Assembly (NCBI RefSeq): GCF_002847285.1
Contig: NZ_CP025407.1
Location: 6,141,001-6,205,000, forward strand
DNA from: Streptomyces sp. CMB-StM0423
GTDB taxonomy: Bacteria > Actinomycetota > Actinomycetes > Streptomycetales > Streptomycetaceae
Reading direction: 5' to 3'
DNA length: 64,000 nucleotides
The notes under the pieces were generated by a model. That model was not told the DNA's origin. It made no database searches and worked only from the letters and a program-made list of their open reading frames with translations. This document shows, piece by piece, positions 7,411 through 16,128 of this stretch (positions are counted from its first letter, which is position 1; every line of letters starts with the position of its first letter). The translations under genes and the position numbers were made by a program.

Positions 7411-8253
7411 ATGGAAGGCGTGAGCGACTGGGTCTCCTACTGGCGGGACGCGCAGCGGCCGGTGGAGGCCATGCGCGCCCACTTCGAGGAGCACGTCTTC
7501 CACCGCCACAGCCACGACGCCTACTCCTTCGGCCTCACCGAGACCGGCGCCCAGCGCTTCGTCTGCCGCGGCGGCTCGCACACCTCCGCCGCGGGCCTCG
7601 TCATGGCCTTCAACCCTGACGACCCGCACGACGGCGAGTCGGCGGCCGAGCTGGGGTTCACGTACCGGATGGTGCACATCGGCCCCGACGTCGTACGGGA
7701 CGTCCTCGCCGACGCCGGCGCTCCTGACGGCGCCGTCGCCCTCCCGCTCTTCGCCGACCCCGTGCACCGCGACCCGCCGCTGTGGCGCGCGCTGCTGCGG
7801 CTGCACGCGGCGCTCACGGAGGACGCGGGCCCGCTGGTACGCGACGAACGGCTCACCGCCGCCGTGACGGCGATGGTCAACCGCGCCTCTACGGCCCCGC
7901 CGCGCGCCCGCCCGCTGCGCCCCGGCGGCCCGCAGTCCGCCGCCGCCAGGCGGGCGCGGGCGGTGCTGCGGGAACGGTTCGCGGAGGAGATCCCGGCGGC
8001 GGAGCTGGCCGCGGCGGCGGGCTGCAGCCGCTACGCGCTGTACCGGGCGTTCCAGACGGAATACGGCATGCCCCCCAGCGACCTCCAGCGCCTCCTCCGC
8101 CTGCGCGACGCCCGCCACCGGCTGACGGCGGGGGAGAGCGCGGCCGGGGCCGCGGCGGCGTCGGGCTTCGCGGACCAGAGCCACCTGCACCGCTGGTTCG
8201 TCCGCACCTACGGCATCACCCCGGGCGAATTCACCCACGCCGTACGGCGGTAG
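7411..8253 (+). CDS. AraC-family transcriptional regulator
   Basis: The 280-residue protein has an N-terminal AraC-type ligand-binding cupin (HVFHRHSHDAYSFGLTETG ... MAFNPDDPHDGES) and a C-terminal double helix-turn-helix. The first recognition helix region is AELAAAAGCSRYALYRAFQ; the second carries the conserved AAAASGFADQSHLHRWFVRTYG and ITPGEF end. ATG 7411 gives a complete cupin. It probably regulates the divergent DUF2000 gene. The ligand is unknown. Confidence 0.88.
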   Translation: MEGVSDWVSYWRDAQRPVEAMRAHFEEHVFHRHSHDAYSFGLTETGAQRFVCRGGSHTSAAGLVMAFNPDDPHDGESAAELGFTYRMVHIGPDVVRDVLADAGAPDGAVALPLFADPVHRDPPLWRALLRLHAALTEDAGPLVRDERLTAAVTAMVNRASTAPPRARPLRPGGPQSAAARRARAVLRERFAEEIPAAELAAAAGCSRYALYRAFQTEYGMPPSDLQRLLRLRDARHRLTAGESAAGAAAASGFADQSHLHRWFVRTYGITPGEFTHAVRR

Positions 8254-8272
8254 CGCGCCCGGGGGAGGGGCG

Positions 8273-9802
8273 TCAGATGTCGCGGAAGGTTTCGATGCGG
8301 GCGCCCACCGAGTTGAGGCGGTCGGCCAGGGACTCGTAACCCCGGTTGATGACATAGACGTTGCGGAGCACCGACGTGCCCTCCGCCGCCATCATGCCCA
8401 GCAGCACCACCACCGCGGGGCGCAGCGCCGGCGGGCACATCATCTCCGTCTCGCGCCACCGCGTGGGGCCCTCGACCAGCACGCGGTGCGGGTCGAGGAG
8501 TTTGACGCCGGCGCCCAGGCGGGTCAGTTCCGTGAGGTAGATGGCGCGGTTGTCGTAGACCCAGTCGTGGATGAGGGTCGAGCCCTGCGCGGAGGCGGCG
8601 ATGGCCGCGAAGAACGGCACGTTGTCGATGTTGACGCCGGGGAACGGCATCGGGTGGATCTTGTCGATCGGCGCCTGGAGCTTCGACGGGCGTACGGTCA
8701 GATCCACCAGCCGCGTACGGCCGTTGTCGGCGGCGTACTCCGGGGTGCGGTCGAGGTCGAGGCCCATCTCCTCCAGCACCGACAGCTCGATCTCCAGGAA
8801 CTCCACCGGCGCCCGCCGCACCGTCAGCTCCGACGACGTGACGACCGCCGCCGCCAGCAGGCTCATCGCCTCCACCGGGTCCTCGGACGGGGAGAAGTCG
8901 ACGTCCCGGTCGATGTACGGCACGCCGTGCACGCGCAGCGTGGTCGAGCCCACGCCGTCCACGCGCACGCCCAGGTGCTCCAGGAAGAAGCACAGGTCCT
9001 GGACCATGTAGTTGGAGCTGGCGTTGCGGATCTCGGTCACGCCGTCGTGCCGGGCGGCGGCCAGCAGCGCGTTCTCGGTCACGGTGTCGCCGCGCTCGGT
9101 CAGCACGATCGCCCGGTCGGGCCCGACGTCCGAGACGACCTCGCAGTGGTAGACGCCCTCGGTGGCCGTCACGTCCAGGCCGAAGCGGCGCAGCACGGCC
9201 ATGTGCGGCTGTACGGTCCTGGTGCCGAGGTCGCAGCCGCCCGCGTACGGGAGTTTGAAGCGCTCCACCCGGTGCAGCAGCGGGCCGAGGAACATGATCA
9301 CGCTGCGGGTGCGGCGCGCCGCCGCGTTGTCCATGGAGTCCAGGTCGAGTTCGGCGGGCGGTACGACCTCCAGGTCGGCGCCGTCGTTGATCCAGCGGGT
9401 CCGCACCCCGATGCTGTTCAGCACCTCCAGGATGCGGAAGACCTCCTCGATCCGCGCCACCCGGCGCAGCACCGTGCGCCCGGAGTTCAGCAGCGTGGCG
9501 CAGAGCAGCGCGACGCAGGCGTTCTTGCTGGTCTTCACGTCGATCGCGCCGGACAGCCGGCGGCCGCCGCTGACCCGCAGATGCATCGGGCCCGCGGTGC
9601 CCAGGGCGACGATCTCGCTGTCCAGTGCCTCGCCGATGCGGGCGATCATCTCCAGGCTGATGTTCTGGTTGCCGCGCTCGATCCGGTTGACGGCGCTCTG
9701 ACTGGTGCCCAGCGCGGCGGCGAGCTGACTCTGCGACCATCCGCGGTGCTGCCGGGCGTCACGGATGAGCCTGCCGATGCGCACGAGGTAGTCATCTGCC
9801 AT
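8273..9802 (-). CDS. XRE helix-turn-helix fused to UDP-GlcNAc 1-carboxyvinyltransferase (MurA-like)
   Basis: The 509-residue protein has two parts. Residues 5-65 are an XRE-type HTH (GWSQSQLAAALGTSQSAVNRI). Residues about 75-505 are an EPSP-synthase/MurA fold. Key MurA residues are present: Lys93-Asn94 (SKNA), the fosfomycin-reactive Cys190 in GGCDLGTRTVQPH, and Asp393 in FPGVNID. A catalytically intact core is therefore likely, unlike many regulatory pseudo-enzymes. Plain MurA is about 420 residues, so the extra N-terminus is a true fusion, not a late start. A palindrome lies 13 bases upstream of the start, fitting autoregulation. Role inferred: a DNA-binding MurA paralogue that could sense peptidoglycan precursors. 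Confidence 0.9.
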   Translation of the reverse strand: MADDYLVRIGRLIRDARQHRGWSQSQLAAALGTSQSAVNRIERGNQNISLEMIARIGEALDSEIVALGTAGPMHLRVSGGRRLSGAIDVKTSKNACVALLCATLLNSGRTVLRRVARIEEVFRILEVLNSIGVRTRWINDGADLEVVPPAELDLDSMDNAAARRTRSVIMFLGPLLHRVERFKLPYAGGCDLGTRTVQPHMAVLRRFGLDVTATEGVYHCEVVSDVGPDRAIVLTERGDTVTENALLAAARHDGVTEIRNASSNYMVQDLCFFLEHLGVRVDGVGSTTLRVHGVPYIDRDVDFSPSEDPVEAMSLLAAAVVTSSELTVRRAPVEFLEIELSVLEEMGLDLDRTPEYAADNGRTRLVDLTVRPSKLQAPIDKIHPMPFPGVNIDNVPFFAAIAASAQGSTLIHDWVYDNRAIYLTELTRLGAGVKLLDPHRVLVEGPTRWRETEMMCPPALRPAVVVLLGMMAAEGTSVLRNVYVINRGYESLADRLNSVGARIETFRDI

Positions 9803-9814
9803 GACTTGGACGCT

Positions 9815-9830
9815 ATCTCACATATGAGAT
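9815..9830. promoter_or_regulatory. inverted repeat upstream of the HTH-MurA gene
   Basis: ATCTCA-CATA-TGAGAT (perfect 6-bp arms) starts 13 bases before the ATG at 9802. XRE proteins bind short palindromes of this kind, so this is a candidate auto-operator. It is unusually A/T-rich for this genome. Confidence 0.55.
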
Positions 9831-9840
9831 GCCCGCGCAT

Positions 9841-10776
9841 TCAGGGGGTTCGCGTCTCGAATGTCACCGGAGTGCCGAATGCGGCCTTTCGGGTGGCGCG
9901 GCGCAGCGCGGCGAGCACGACCCGGCCGAGGGTCAGCGTGCACACCGCCGTCACCACCGCGCGCGGCAGATCCCAACCCAGCGATGTGGCGTGGCAGTAC
10001 GCGGCGAAACGGGCCAGGTTCTCCGGCAGCGGATCGCCCGCGACGAACGACACGCCCGTAGACATACCGCTCAGATACGGCCACCCCTGGAGGTTCATGA
10101 CTGTGCCGTAAAGAATTGAAGCGATTGCTCCATACGAGGCAAGCAGCCACAACTCCGCGCGCCCCCGCAGCCGCTCCGCCCCCGGCAGCAGCCCGGCGCC
10201 CATCGCGACCCAGCCCATGGCGAGCATCTGGAACGGCATCCAGGGCCCGACCCCGCCCGTGAGCAGGGCGGACGCGAACATCGTCACGGCCCCGAGCACG
10301 AACCCGAAGCCCGGGCCCAGCACCCGCCCGGAGAGCACCATGAGGAAGAACATCGGCTCGATCCCCGCCGTCCCGGCCCCGAGGGGTCGCAGCGCGGCGC
10401 CCACCGCGGCGAGGACGCCGAGCATCGCCACGGCCTTGGCGTCGAGCCCGGAGTCGGCGATGGTCGCGCCGACCACGGCGACGAGGAGCGGCAGAAGGGC
10501 GGCGAAGAGCCAGGGTGCGTCGCCGGAGTGGGCGAGGCCGGAGTCGGGTCCGGCGAGCAGCGGCCAGCCGAAGGCGGCGACGCCGATGACGGAGACGAGC
10601 AGCAGGGCGGCGGCGGAGACGGGACCGAGGCGGACGACGCGGAGGCGGGGGGTGCGGGCGGGGACGGCGGCCGGGGGGCTTCCGGCGGAGTCGGGCGCGT
10701 CCGGGGTGTCCGGGCGCTTCACGTACGCATCGCCGCCCGGTGTCCCGGGTGCGGTTCCGGGGTCGTCCGCGGTCAT
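9841..10776 (-). CDS. ECF transporter S component, predicted cobalamin/corrinoid
   Basis: The 311-residue protein has a Pro/Ala-rich cytosolic N-terminus of about 45 residues, then about seven hydrophobic segments with the ECF S-component look (IEPMFFLMVLSGRVLGPGFGFVLGAVTMFASALLTGGVGP is the long conserved core). The ATG at 10776 overlaps the stop of the ATPase gene (ATGA), so it is translated from the same mRNA. It is the last gene of the five-gene operon behind a cobalamin riboswitch, which is the reason to predict B12 or a precursor as substrate. It would bind substrate and dock with the T and A subunits. Confidence 0.8.
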   Translation of the reverse strand: MTADDPGTAPGTPGGDAYVKRPDTPDAPDSAGSPPAAVPARTPRLRVVRLGPVSAAALLLVSVIGVAAFGWPLLAGPDSGLAHSGDAPWLFAALLPLLVAVVGATIADSGLDAKAVAMLGVLAAVGAALRPLGAGTAGIEPMFFLMVLSGRVLGPGFGFVLGAVTMFASALLTGGVGPWMPFQMLAMGWVAMGAGLLPGAERLRGRAELWLLASYGAIASILYGTVMNLQGWPYLSGMSTGVSFVAGDPLPENLARFAAYCHATSLGWDLPRAVVTAVCTLTLGRVVLAALRRATRKAAFGTPVTFETRTP

Positions 10777-12443
10777 GCCGCCGCCTCCAGGGCGTGCCGG
10801 ACCTGGGTGACCGTCAGCCACGTCGTCCCCGCCGCCGTGTCGCTGCCCGCGGGGCTCAGGATCTTCGCCACCTGCGGTGCGAACGACGGCGAGGCGACGA
10901 CGACCTCCGCCGTCGGCCCGTCCGCGACCACCTCGCCGTCCGCCAGGATCACCACCCGGTGCGCCAGTTCCGCGGCCAGCTCCACGTCGTGCGTCGCCAG
11001 CACGATCGCGTGGCCCGCCGCGGCGAGTCCGCGCAGCACGCCGACGAGCCGGGCCTTCGCGGCGTAGTCCAGCCCGCGGGTCGGCTCGTCGAGCAGCAGC
11101 AGCCGGGGGCGGGCGGTGAGGATCACGGCCAGGGCGAGCGCGAGCCGCTGGCCCTCCGACAGGTCGCGGGGGTGCGCCTCGTCGGGTACGCCGGGCAGCA
11201 GTTCGGCGACCAGGGCCCGGCAGGTGCCGGCCGCGGCCCCCGCGTCGCCGTCGGCGGCGGCGCACTCCGCCGCGACGGTGTCCGCGTACAGCAGATCCCG
11301 CGGATCCTGCGGTACGAGCCCGGCGTGCCGCAGGAGTTCGGCGGGGCGGGTGCGGTGCGGGACGAGGTCCCCGAGCCGTACGGAGCCGGCGGCCGGCCGG
11401 TGCATGCCGACGAAACCGGCCAGCAGCGTGGACTTCCCCGCGCCGTTGCGCCCCATGACGGCGACGGTCTCGCCCGCGGCGACGGACAGCGACACCCCCC
11501 GCAGCACCTCCGTCCGCCCGCGGCGCACGCTGAGCCGCTCGGCGACGGCGGCGGGCCCGGCCGCGGGCACGGCGCCCCGCCCGGCGGCCCGTTCGCCCGG
11601 TCCGGTCTCGGCGCCGCCCGGCGTCAGCCCCGCCAGCCGCTCCCGCAGCGGCGCCGCGCGCCGGCGCGCGTCCCGTACCGTCAGCGGCAGCGGCGACCAG
11701 CCCGCCAGCCGACCCAGCGCGACCACCGGCGGCCGTACCGGCGAGACGGCCATCATCTCCGCCGGCGCGCCCGCCTCCGGTGCCGCGCCCGGGGACGGCA
11801 GGACGATGACCTGGTCCGCGTACTGCACCACCCGCTCCAGCCGGTGCTCCGCCAGCAGCACCGTGGTCCCCAGGTCGTGCACCAGCCGCTGGAGCACCGC
11901 CAGCACCTCCTCCGCCGCCGCCGGATCAAGCGCCGACGTCGGCTCGTCCAGGACCAGCACCCGCGGGTGCGGCGTCAGCACCGAGCCGATCGCCACCCGC
12001 TGCTGCTGGCCGCCGGAGAGCGAGGCGATCGGGCGGTCCCGCAGTTCGGTGAGGCCCAGCAGGTCGAGCGTCTCCTCCACCCGCCGCCGCATCGTGTCGC
12101 GCGGCAGGCCCAGGGACTCCATGCCGTAGGCGAGTTCGTCCTCGACCGTGTCCGTGACGAAGTGCGCCAGCGGGTCCTGGCCCACCGTGCCGACGACGTC
12201 GGCCAGTTCGCGCGGCGGGTGCGTACGGGTGTCGCGGCCGTCGACGGTGACGCGGCCGCGCAGGGTGCCGCCGGTGAAGTGCGGCACGAGCCCGCAGACG
12301 GCGTTCAGCAGCGTCGACTTGCCGACTCCGGAGGGGCCGACGAGCAGGGCGAGTTCGCCCTCGGGGACGGTGAGGTCCACGCCCCGGATCGCGGGCTTCG
12401 CGGCGCCGTCGTAGACGACGGACACGTCCTCGAAACGGATCAC
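10773..12443 (-). CDS. ECF transporter ATPase, two fused ABC domains (A-A')
   Basis: The 556-residue protein contains two ABC domains. Domain 1 has Walker A GPSGVGKST, signature LSGGQQQRV and Walker B VLVLDEPTSALD. Domain 2 has Walker A GRNGAGKST, signature LSEGQRLALAL and Walker B LLLLDEPTRGLD. Domain 2 thus has LSEGQ instead of LSGGQ. Fused energising ATPases are usual in actinobacterial ECF systems. The GTG at 12443 overlaps the stop of the T gene (GTGA), and the 3' end overlaps the S gene start, so the subunits are translationally coupled. Confidence 0.92.
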   Translation of the reverse strand: MIRFEDVSVVYDGAAKPAIRGVDLTVPEGELALLVGPSGVGKSTLLNAVCGLVPHFTGGTLRGRVTVDGRDTRTHPPRELADVVGTVGQDPLAHFVTDTVEDELAYGMESLGLPRDTMRRRVEETLDLLGLTELRDRPIASLSGGQQQRVAIGSVLTPHPRVLVLDEPTSALDPAAAEEVLAVLQRLVHDLGTTVLLAEHRLERVVQYADQVIVLPSPGAAPEAGAPAEMMAVSPVRPPVVALGRLAGWSPLPLTVRDARRRAAPLRERLAGLTPGGAETGPGERAAGRGAVPAAGPAAVAERLSVRRGRTEVLRGVSLSVAAGETVAVMGRNGAGKSTLLAGFVGMHRPAAGSVRLGDLVPHRTRPAELLRHAGLVPQDPRDLLYADTVAAECAAADGDAGAAAGTCRALVAELLPGVPDEAHPRDLSEGQRLALALAVILTARPRLLLLDEPTRGLDYAAKARLVGVLRGLAAAGHAIVLATHDVELAAELAHRVVILADGEVVADGPTAEVVVASPSFAPQVAKILSPAGSDTAAGTTWLTVTQVRHALEAAA

Positions 12444-13657
12444 TGGGCGGTCTCCTCGGTGGTTCTCGGGGCGCGTGGTTCGTGCGGCCGCGGCGGTACG
12501 GGCGCGACGAGCGCCGGCAGCAGGCCGAGCAGACAGCTCGCGGCCGGCCACAGCGGCAGTTCGGGCGCGGTCAGGGGTACGACGGTGGGGTGCAGGGCGT
12601 CGGGGGCGTAGGAGTTGGCGTAGATCATCAGGCCGCCGACGGCCGCGCCGGAGGCGGCGACCAGCCAGGCGCGCGGGCCGAAGCGGTCGGGCCGGTAGCG
12701 GCTGCGCACCGCGCGGCGCCCGCCGAGCCACAGCCCGCAGGCCGCGGCGGCGGCGCCGAGCGCCAGTACGGGCAGGCCGTAGCCGGCGCCGGAGGCGGCG
12801 AGCAGCCCGTAGGTGCCGGCGCAGACGCCGAGGAGCCCGCCGAGGGTGAGTGCGGCGGTGGTGATCCTCACCGCGCGGGGGAGCCGGGCCGTACGGCCGT
12901 ATCCGCGGGCGTCCATCGCCGCGGCCAGCGCCACCGAACGCTCCAACGCACCCTCCAGCACCGGCAGTCCGACCTGGACGAGGGCCCGCAGCCCGCGGTC
13001 GTCGCGGCCGCGCAGCCGGCGGGCCCGGCGCAGCCGGGCGACGTCGGCGACGAAGTGCGGGGCGAAGGTCATCGCGACGACGACGGCGACGCCGAGTTCG
13101 TACAGCGCGGCGGGCAGGGACTTCAGCAGGCGGGCGGGGTTGGCGAGGGCGTTGGCGGCGCCGACGCAGATGAGGAGGGTGGCCAGCTTCATGCCGTCGT
13201 AGAAGGCGAACGTCAGTTGCTCGGCGGTGACCCGGCCGCCGAGGCGCACCCCCTGCGCCCACTCGGGGAGGGGGACTTCGGGGAGGGTGAAGAGGGTGCG
13301 GGTGCCGGGGATCGGCGAGCCGAGGAAGGTGGCGAAGAGGAGCCGGACGGCGATGACGAGGAGGCCGAGCTTGAGGAAGAGGGCGTAGGAGCGGGCCCAC
13401 GGCGCGTCGGTGCGGCGGGCGGCGACGACGTAGCCGGCGACGGCGACGAGGAGGGCGAGGAGGAGGGGGTTGGTGGTGCGGGAGGCGGCGGTGGCGAGCC
13501 CGAGCGCCCAGAGCCACCAGGCCCCGGCGTGCAGGGCGTTGGCACGGTCGGCGAGGGGCGGCCGGAGGACGCCGCCCCCGCGCGCGGCCTTCGCGGGCGC
13601 ACGCCGCCCCGCGGCGGTGCGCGGGGAGCCGGGGCGGTGGGGGGCCTCGGGTGTCAT
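12440..13657 (-). CDS. ECF transporter T component (transmembrane coupling subunit)
   Basis: The 405-residue protein has five or six N-terminal membrane helices, then the cytosolic coupling region with the family's Ala-Arg-Gly motif in AAAMDARGYGR. A second hydrophobic block of four or so helices follows at the C-terminus, longer than the usual T component of about 260 residues. ATG 13657 overlaps the stop of the preceding gene (ATGA). Function: transmits ATP-driven movement to the S component. Confidence 0.88.
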   Translation of the reverse strand: MTPEAPHRPGSPRTAAGRRAPAKAARGGGVLRPPLADRANALHAGAWWLWALGLATAASRTTNPLLLALLVAVAGYVVAARRTDAPWARSYALFLKLGLLVIAVRLLFATFLGSPIPGTRTLFTLPEVPLPEWAQGVRLGGRVTAEQLTFAFYDGMKLATLLICVGAANALANPARLLKSLPAALYELGVAVVVAMTFAPHFVADVARLRRARRLRGRDDRGLRALVQVGLPVLEGALERSVALAAAMDARGYGRTARLPRAVRITTAALTLGGLLGVCAGTYGLLAASGAGYGLPVLALGAAAAACGLWLGGRRAVRSRYRPDRFGPRAWLVAASGAAVGGLMIYANSYAPDALHPTVVPLTAPELPLWPAASCLLGLLPALVAPVPPRPHEPRAPRTTEETAQ

Positions 13658-14376
13658 GTGCGGCGGCGGCGCAACTGCCAGACCGTGAGGCCGGCGAGGA
13701 CCGCGACCATGACGAGGCCGCCGACCGTGCCGGTGGACGGGCCGGAGTCGCCGTCGCCGGCCTCGTCCGCCGGGACGGCGGAGACGTCGACCCTGTCGCG
13801 TGCCTCGCCGACGCCCTCGCCGGCCGACGCCGGCTCGGCGCAGCCGCTGCGCGGGTAGCCGTCGATGGCGCAGAGCAGGCCGTTGGAGTCGTAGCGCAGC
13901 GGCTCCGCGACGGCGGCCAGCGCGTCGCCGAGGGTGGCGTCCTCGGCGACCGAGGCGCACTCCGTACGGGCCGGGGGCGGGGTCCGGCCGCCGGGGGCGT
14001 GCGCGGCGGTGCCGAAGTCCAGGACGAGGGCGACGCGTTTGCGGCCGTCATCCGGCGGGGTGTCGCCGCAGACGGCGTCGAAGCCGGCGGCCCCGCGGGG
14101 GCGCGGGCCACCGCCGGACTCCTCGCTGACGGCGAACCGCACGCCGTGCACGTCCCCGTCCGCGGGCCGCTCGATGCCGGGGCCCTTGGTGGCGTAGACC
14201 CAGGAGTCCCCGTCCCGGTCCCAGAAGGACCAGTACCGGTACCCCTCCGCGGCCTGCGCCCCGGGCGCACCCGCCCCGAGCACCAGCAGGGCACCTCCCG
14301 CCGCGGCGACGAGCGCCCGCCGTACCGCCCGAGGTATCGCCCGCCGCCCGCGGCGCGGTTGCCCGCCGCCGGTCAT
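13654..14376 (-). CDS. secreted, membrane-anchored protein of the B12 operon (SCO2322-like)
   Basis: The 240-residue protein has a signal peptide (AIPRAVRRALVAAAGGALLVLGAGAPGAQA), an extracellular domain starting YRYWSFWDRDGDSWVYATKGPG, four cysteines likely forming disulfides, and a C-terminal helix (VGGLVMVAVLAGLTVW) ending in LRRRR. It is therefore displayed outside, anchored by its C-terminus. I know homologues only as uncharacterised proteins. Its place between the toroid protein and the ECF T gene, with ATGA overlaps on both sides, argues for a partner in corrinoid capture, by analogy with the small second domain of intrinsic factor / transcobalamin (inference). Confidence 0.7.
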   Translation of the reverse strand: MTGGGQPRRGRRAIPRAVRRALVAAAGGALLVLGAGAPGAQAAEGYRYWSFWDRDGDSWVYATKGPGIERPADGDVHGVRFAVSEESGGGPRPRGAAGFDAVCGDTPPDDGRKRVALVLDFGTAAHAPGGRTPPPARTECASVAEDATLGDALAAVAEPLRYDSNGLLCAIDGYPRSGCAEPASAGEGVGEARDRVDVSAVPADEAGDGDSGPSTGTVGGLVMVAVLAGLTVWQLRRRRT

Positions 14377-15704
14377 GCGCGCTTCTTTCTGCGGGCGCTC
14401 GCCAGCAGGCCGATGCCCGCACCCGCCGCCAGGCCCACCGCCAGCAGCGACCAGACCACCACGCCCGGGCCGCCGTCGTCGTCCGACGACTCCTCCGATG
14501 CCGCCGGGTCCGTCGCCGGCTTCTCGGCCGTCGGCTGCGGGCCGGTGGCGTTGAGGTTCGCCACGAGGTCCGTACCGTCCGCGAAGGCGCTCGGGTCGGC
14601 GTCCACCGCGTCCGCGGCGAGGATGAGGGTGGCCAGGGCCGCCGGGTTCTCCTTCGACCAGGCCAGGGTGCTCTTGTCGCGCTCCAGCCAGCCGTACGGC
14701 TCGCGCGCCGCGCTGCGGTGGCCGCCCGCGGCCAGCGCCAGCGCGGCGACGGCGGTCGCGTTGTGGTCGGGGCCCTCGCCGGTCGTCATCGGGAGGTGCC
14801 CGTCGCCGGCCGCGAGCTTCTGCGCCAGGTACGCGGCACCCGCGTCCGCCGCCTCCGCGGGGGACGGGTCCTCCGCGCAGGCGCCCGCCTCGGCCGGCTC
14901 GTCCTTGCCGCCGCCGGCGTCCCCCTGCGCCATGCCGGCACCGAGGCCGTTGCCGGTGCCCGCGAGCACGGCAGACGCGGTCGCGTAGTCGTTGGGGAAC
15001 AGCGCGCCGTCGTCCTCCGGCTGGTACGCGTACGCTCCCCGCTCCGTCTTCTTCGCGTCGCAGCCGAGCTGCAGCGCCGCCAGCGCGTCGTACGGGCTGC
15101 CGCCGCCCGCCGTCGTCTTCTCCGGCTCCTCGCCGACCGCGGCGAGCGCGCCGACCACGACCGCGGTCGAGTTGGCGTCCGTCGGGCCGCCGGGGTTGAA
15201 GCCCCAGCCGCCGTCCTCGTTCTGGATCTCCTTCAGCCAGGCCACGCCCCTGTCCACGGCCTTGCGCTCCTTGCCCAGCGCGCTCAGCGCCTGCACCGCG
15301 GCGGCCGTGGCGTTGGTGTCCTCGGCCGCCTCGTCGCAGGGCTTGGCGACATCCGCGCGGTACGCGGCGAAGCCGCCGTCCGCGCACTGCTGCCCGGTGA
15401 GGAAGGCGACCGCGGCCGGCGCCGGGCGCAACTGCTGCGAGCGCTGGGCGAGGAGGGCCAGGGACTGCCGCCAGACGCCGTCGAACTCGGGGTCCGCGGT
15501 GCCGTAGAGGCCCTCGGGCAGCTTCTTCTGTGCGGGTACGGCCTGCGCGGGTATGCCCTGCGCGGCGACCTGCGGTGCCGCCTGCGGCGCGGTGGCGGCC
15601 GAGGCCGCCGTCGCCGGGCCGGCGACGGTCAGGGGCAGCAGCACTGCGGCGGCGAGTGCGGCGCGCGTGCCGCGGGCGGTGGCGGTCCGGCCTATCGGAG
15701 CCAT
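14373..15704 (-). CDS. secreted alpha/alpha-toroid repeat protein, candidate cobalamin-capture protein
   Basis: The 443-residue precursor has a signal peptide (to about residue 34) and repeated prenyltransferase/squalene-cyclase-type motifs: CADGGFAAYRADVAKPC, NEDGGWGFNPGGPTDANSTA, DHNATAVAALAL. It ends in a low-complexity linker, a membrane helix (VVVWSLLAVGLAAGAGIGLL) and ARRKKRA. It lacks terpene-cyclase catalytic context and faces outward. The same toroid fold is used by eukaryotic intrinsic factor and transcobalamin to hold B12. Being first behind a cobalamin riboswitch and coupled to an ECF transporter, it is best read as a B12 receptor. That function is inference. Confidence 0.72.
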   Translation of the reverse strand: MAPIGRTATARGTRAALAAAVLLPLTVAGPATAASAATAPQAAPQVAAQGIPAQAVPAQKKLPEGLYGTADPEFDGVWRQSLALLAQRSQQLRPAPAAVAFLTGQQCADGGFAAYRADVAKPCDEAAEDTNATAAAVQALSALGKERKAVDRGVAWLKEIQNEDGGWGFNPGGPTDANSTAVVVGALAAVGEEPEKTTAGGGSPYDALAALQLGCDAKKTERGAYAYQPEDDGALFPNDYATASAVLAGTGNGLGAGMAQGDAGGGKDEPAEAGACAEDPSPAEAADAGAAYLAQKLAAGDGHLPMTTGEGPDHNATAVAALALAAGGHRSAAREPYGWLERDKSTLAWSKENPAALATLILAADAVDADPSAFADGTDLVANLNATGPQPTAEKPATDPAASEESSDDDGGPGVVVWSLLAVGLAAGAGIGLLASARRKKRA

Positions 15705-15730
15705 GCGGGGCGGGGGCCTTTCGGGACGGG

Positions 15731-15751
15731 GCGGCCGGCACAGCCGGCCGC
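15731..15751. promoter_or_regulatory. hairpin in the leader of the B12 operon (possible expression platform)
   Basis: GCGGCCGGC and GCCGGCCGC flank a 3-base loop, 27 bases upstream of the first ATG and downstream of the cobalamin aptamer. It could terminate transcription or mask the ribosome site when B12 is bound. Confidence 0.45.
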
Positions 15752-15864
15752 GGCCGCCCGTCCGCGCTCGGCGCGCGCCGGGGGTGCCGGGCTCAGCTCC
15801 GCATACCGCGACGGACGGGGCCCGGGCCGGCATCGGTACCGGGCGGGGCCCCTTTGAGCCTGCC

Positions 15865-15990
15865 GCGCCCCGCGGGTGCTCCGGCTCGCACGGCCATGGC
15901 GGCCGCACTCACGGTTGCGGGTCAGCGCCGGGTTCGCACCGGCTTCCCCTGCGGGGCACGGTTGAAGTTGTCGCCGCTCACCTTACCGCC
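15865..15990 (-). promoter_or_regulatory. cobalamin (B12) riboswitch
   Basis: On the minus strand the segment contains GGGAAGCCGGTGCGAA, then CCGGCGCTGACCCGCAACCG, the diagnostic B12-box region. It ends with a GAGCCGGAGCACCCGC segment matching the 3' part of the aptamer. It lies about 160 bases before the toroid-protein gene, on the same strand, and is expected to switch off the operon when adenosyl- or other cobalamins are plentiful. Edges are approximate. Confidence 0.92.
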
Positions 15991-16128
15991 CCGTACCCGC
16001 GGAGGTCAGCGCCGGTCCCGGCCGGGGGCGGCTGACGAGGGCGGTTGCGGTGGGGGTCCCGTACGGACGGGGGCCTTCGGGGCTCGTACGGACCGGAGTT
16101 CGGGCCCGGACCGCGCCGCCCGTACCCT

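Noticed and set aside
9841..15741. Very long alternate frames antisense or out of phase with the ECF operon (for example 10773-14294 read as one protein)
   Set aside because: Only the segment from GTG 12443 carries ABC motifs; the upstream part is an Arg/Pro-rich shadow of the T and surface-protein genes.
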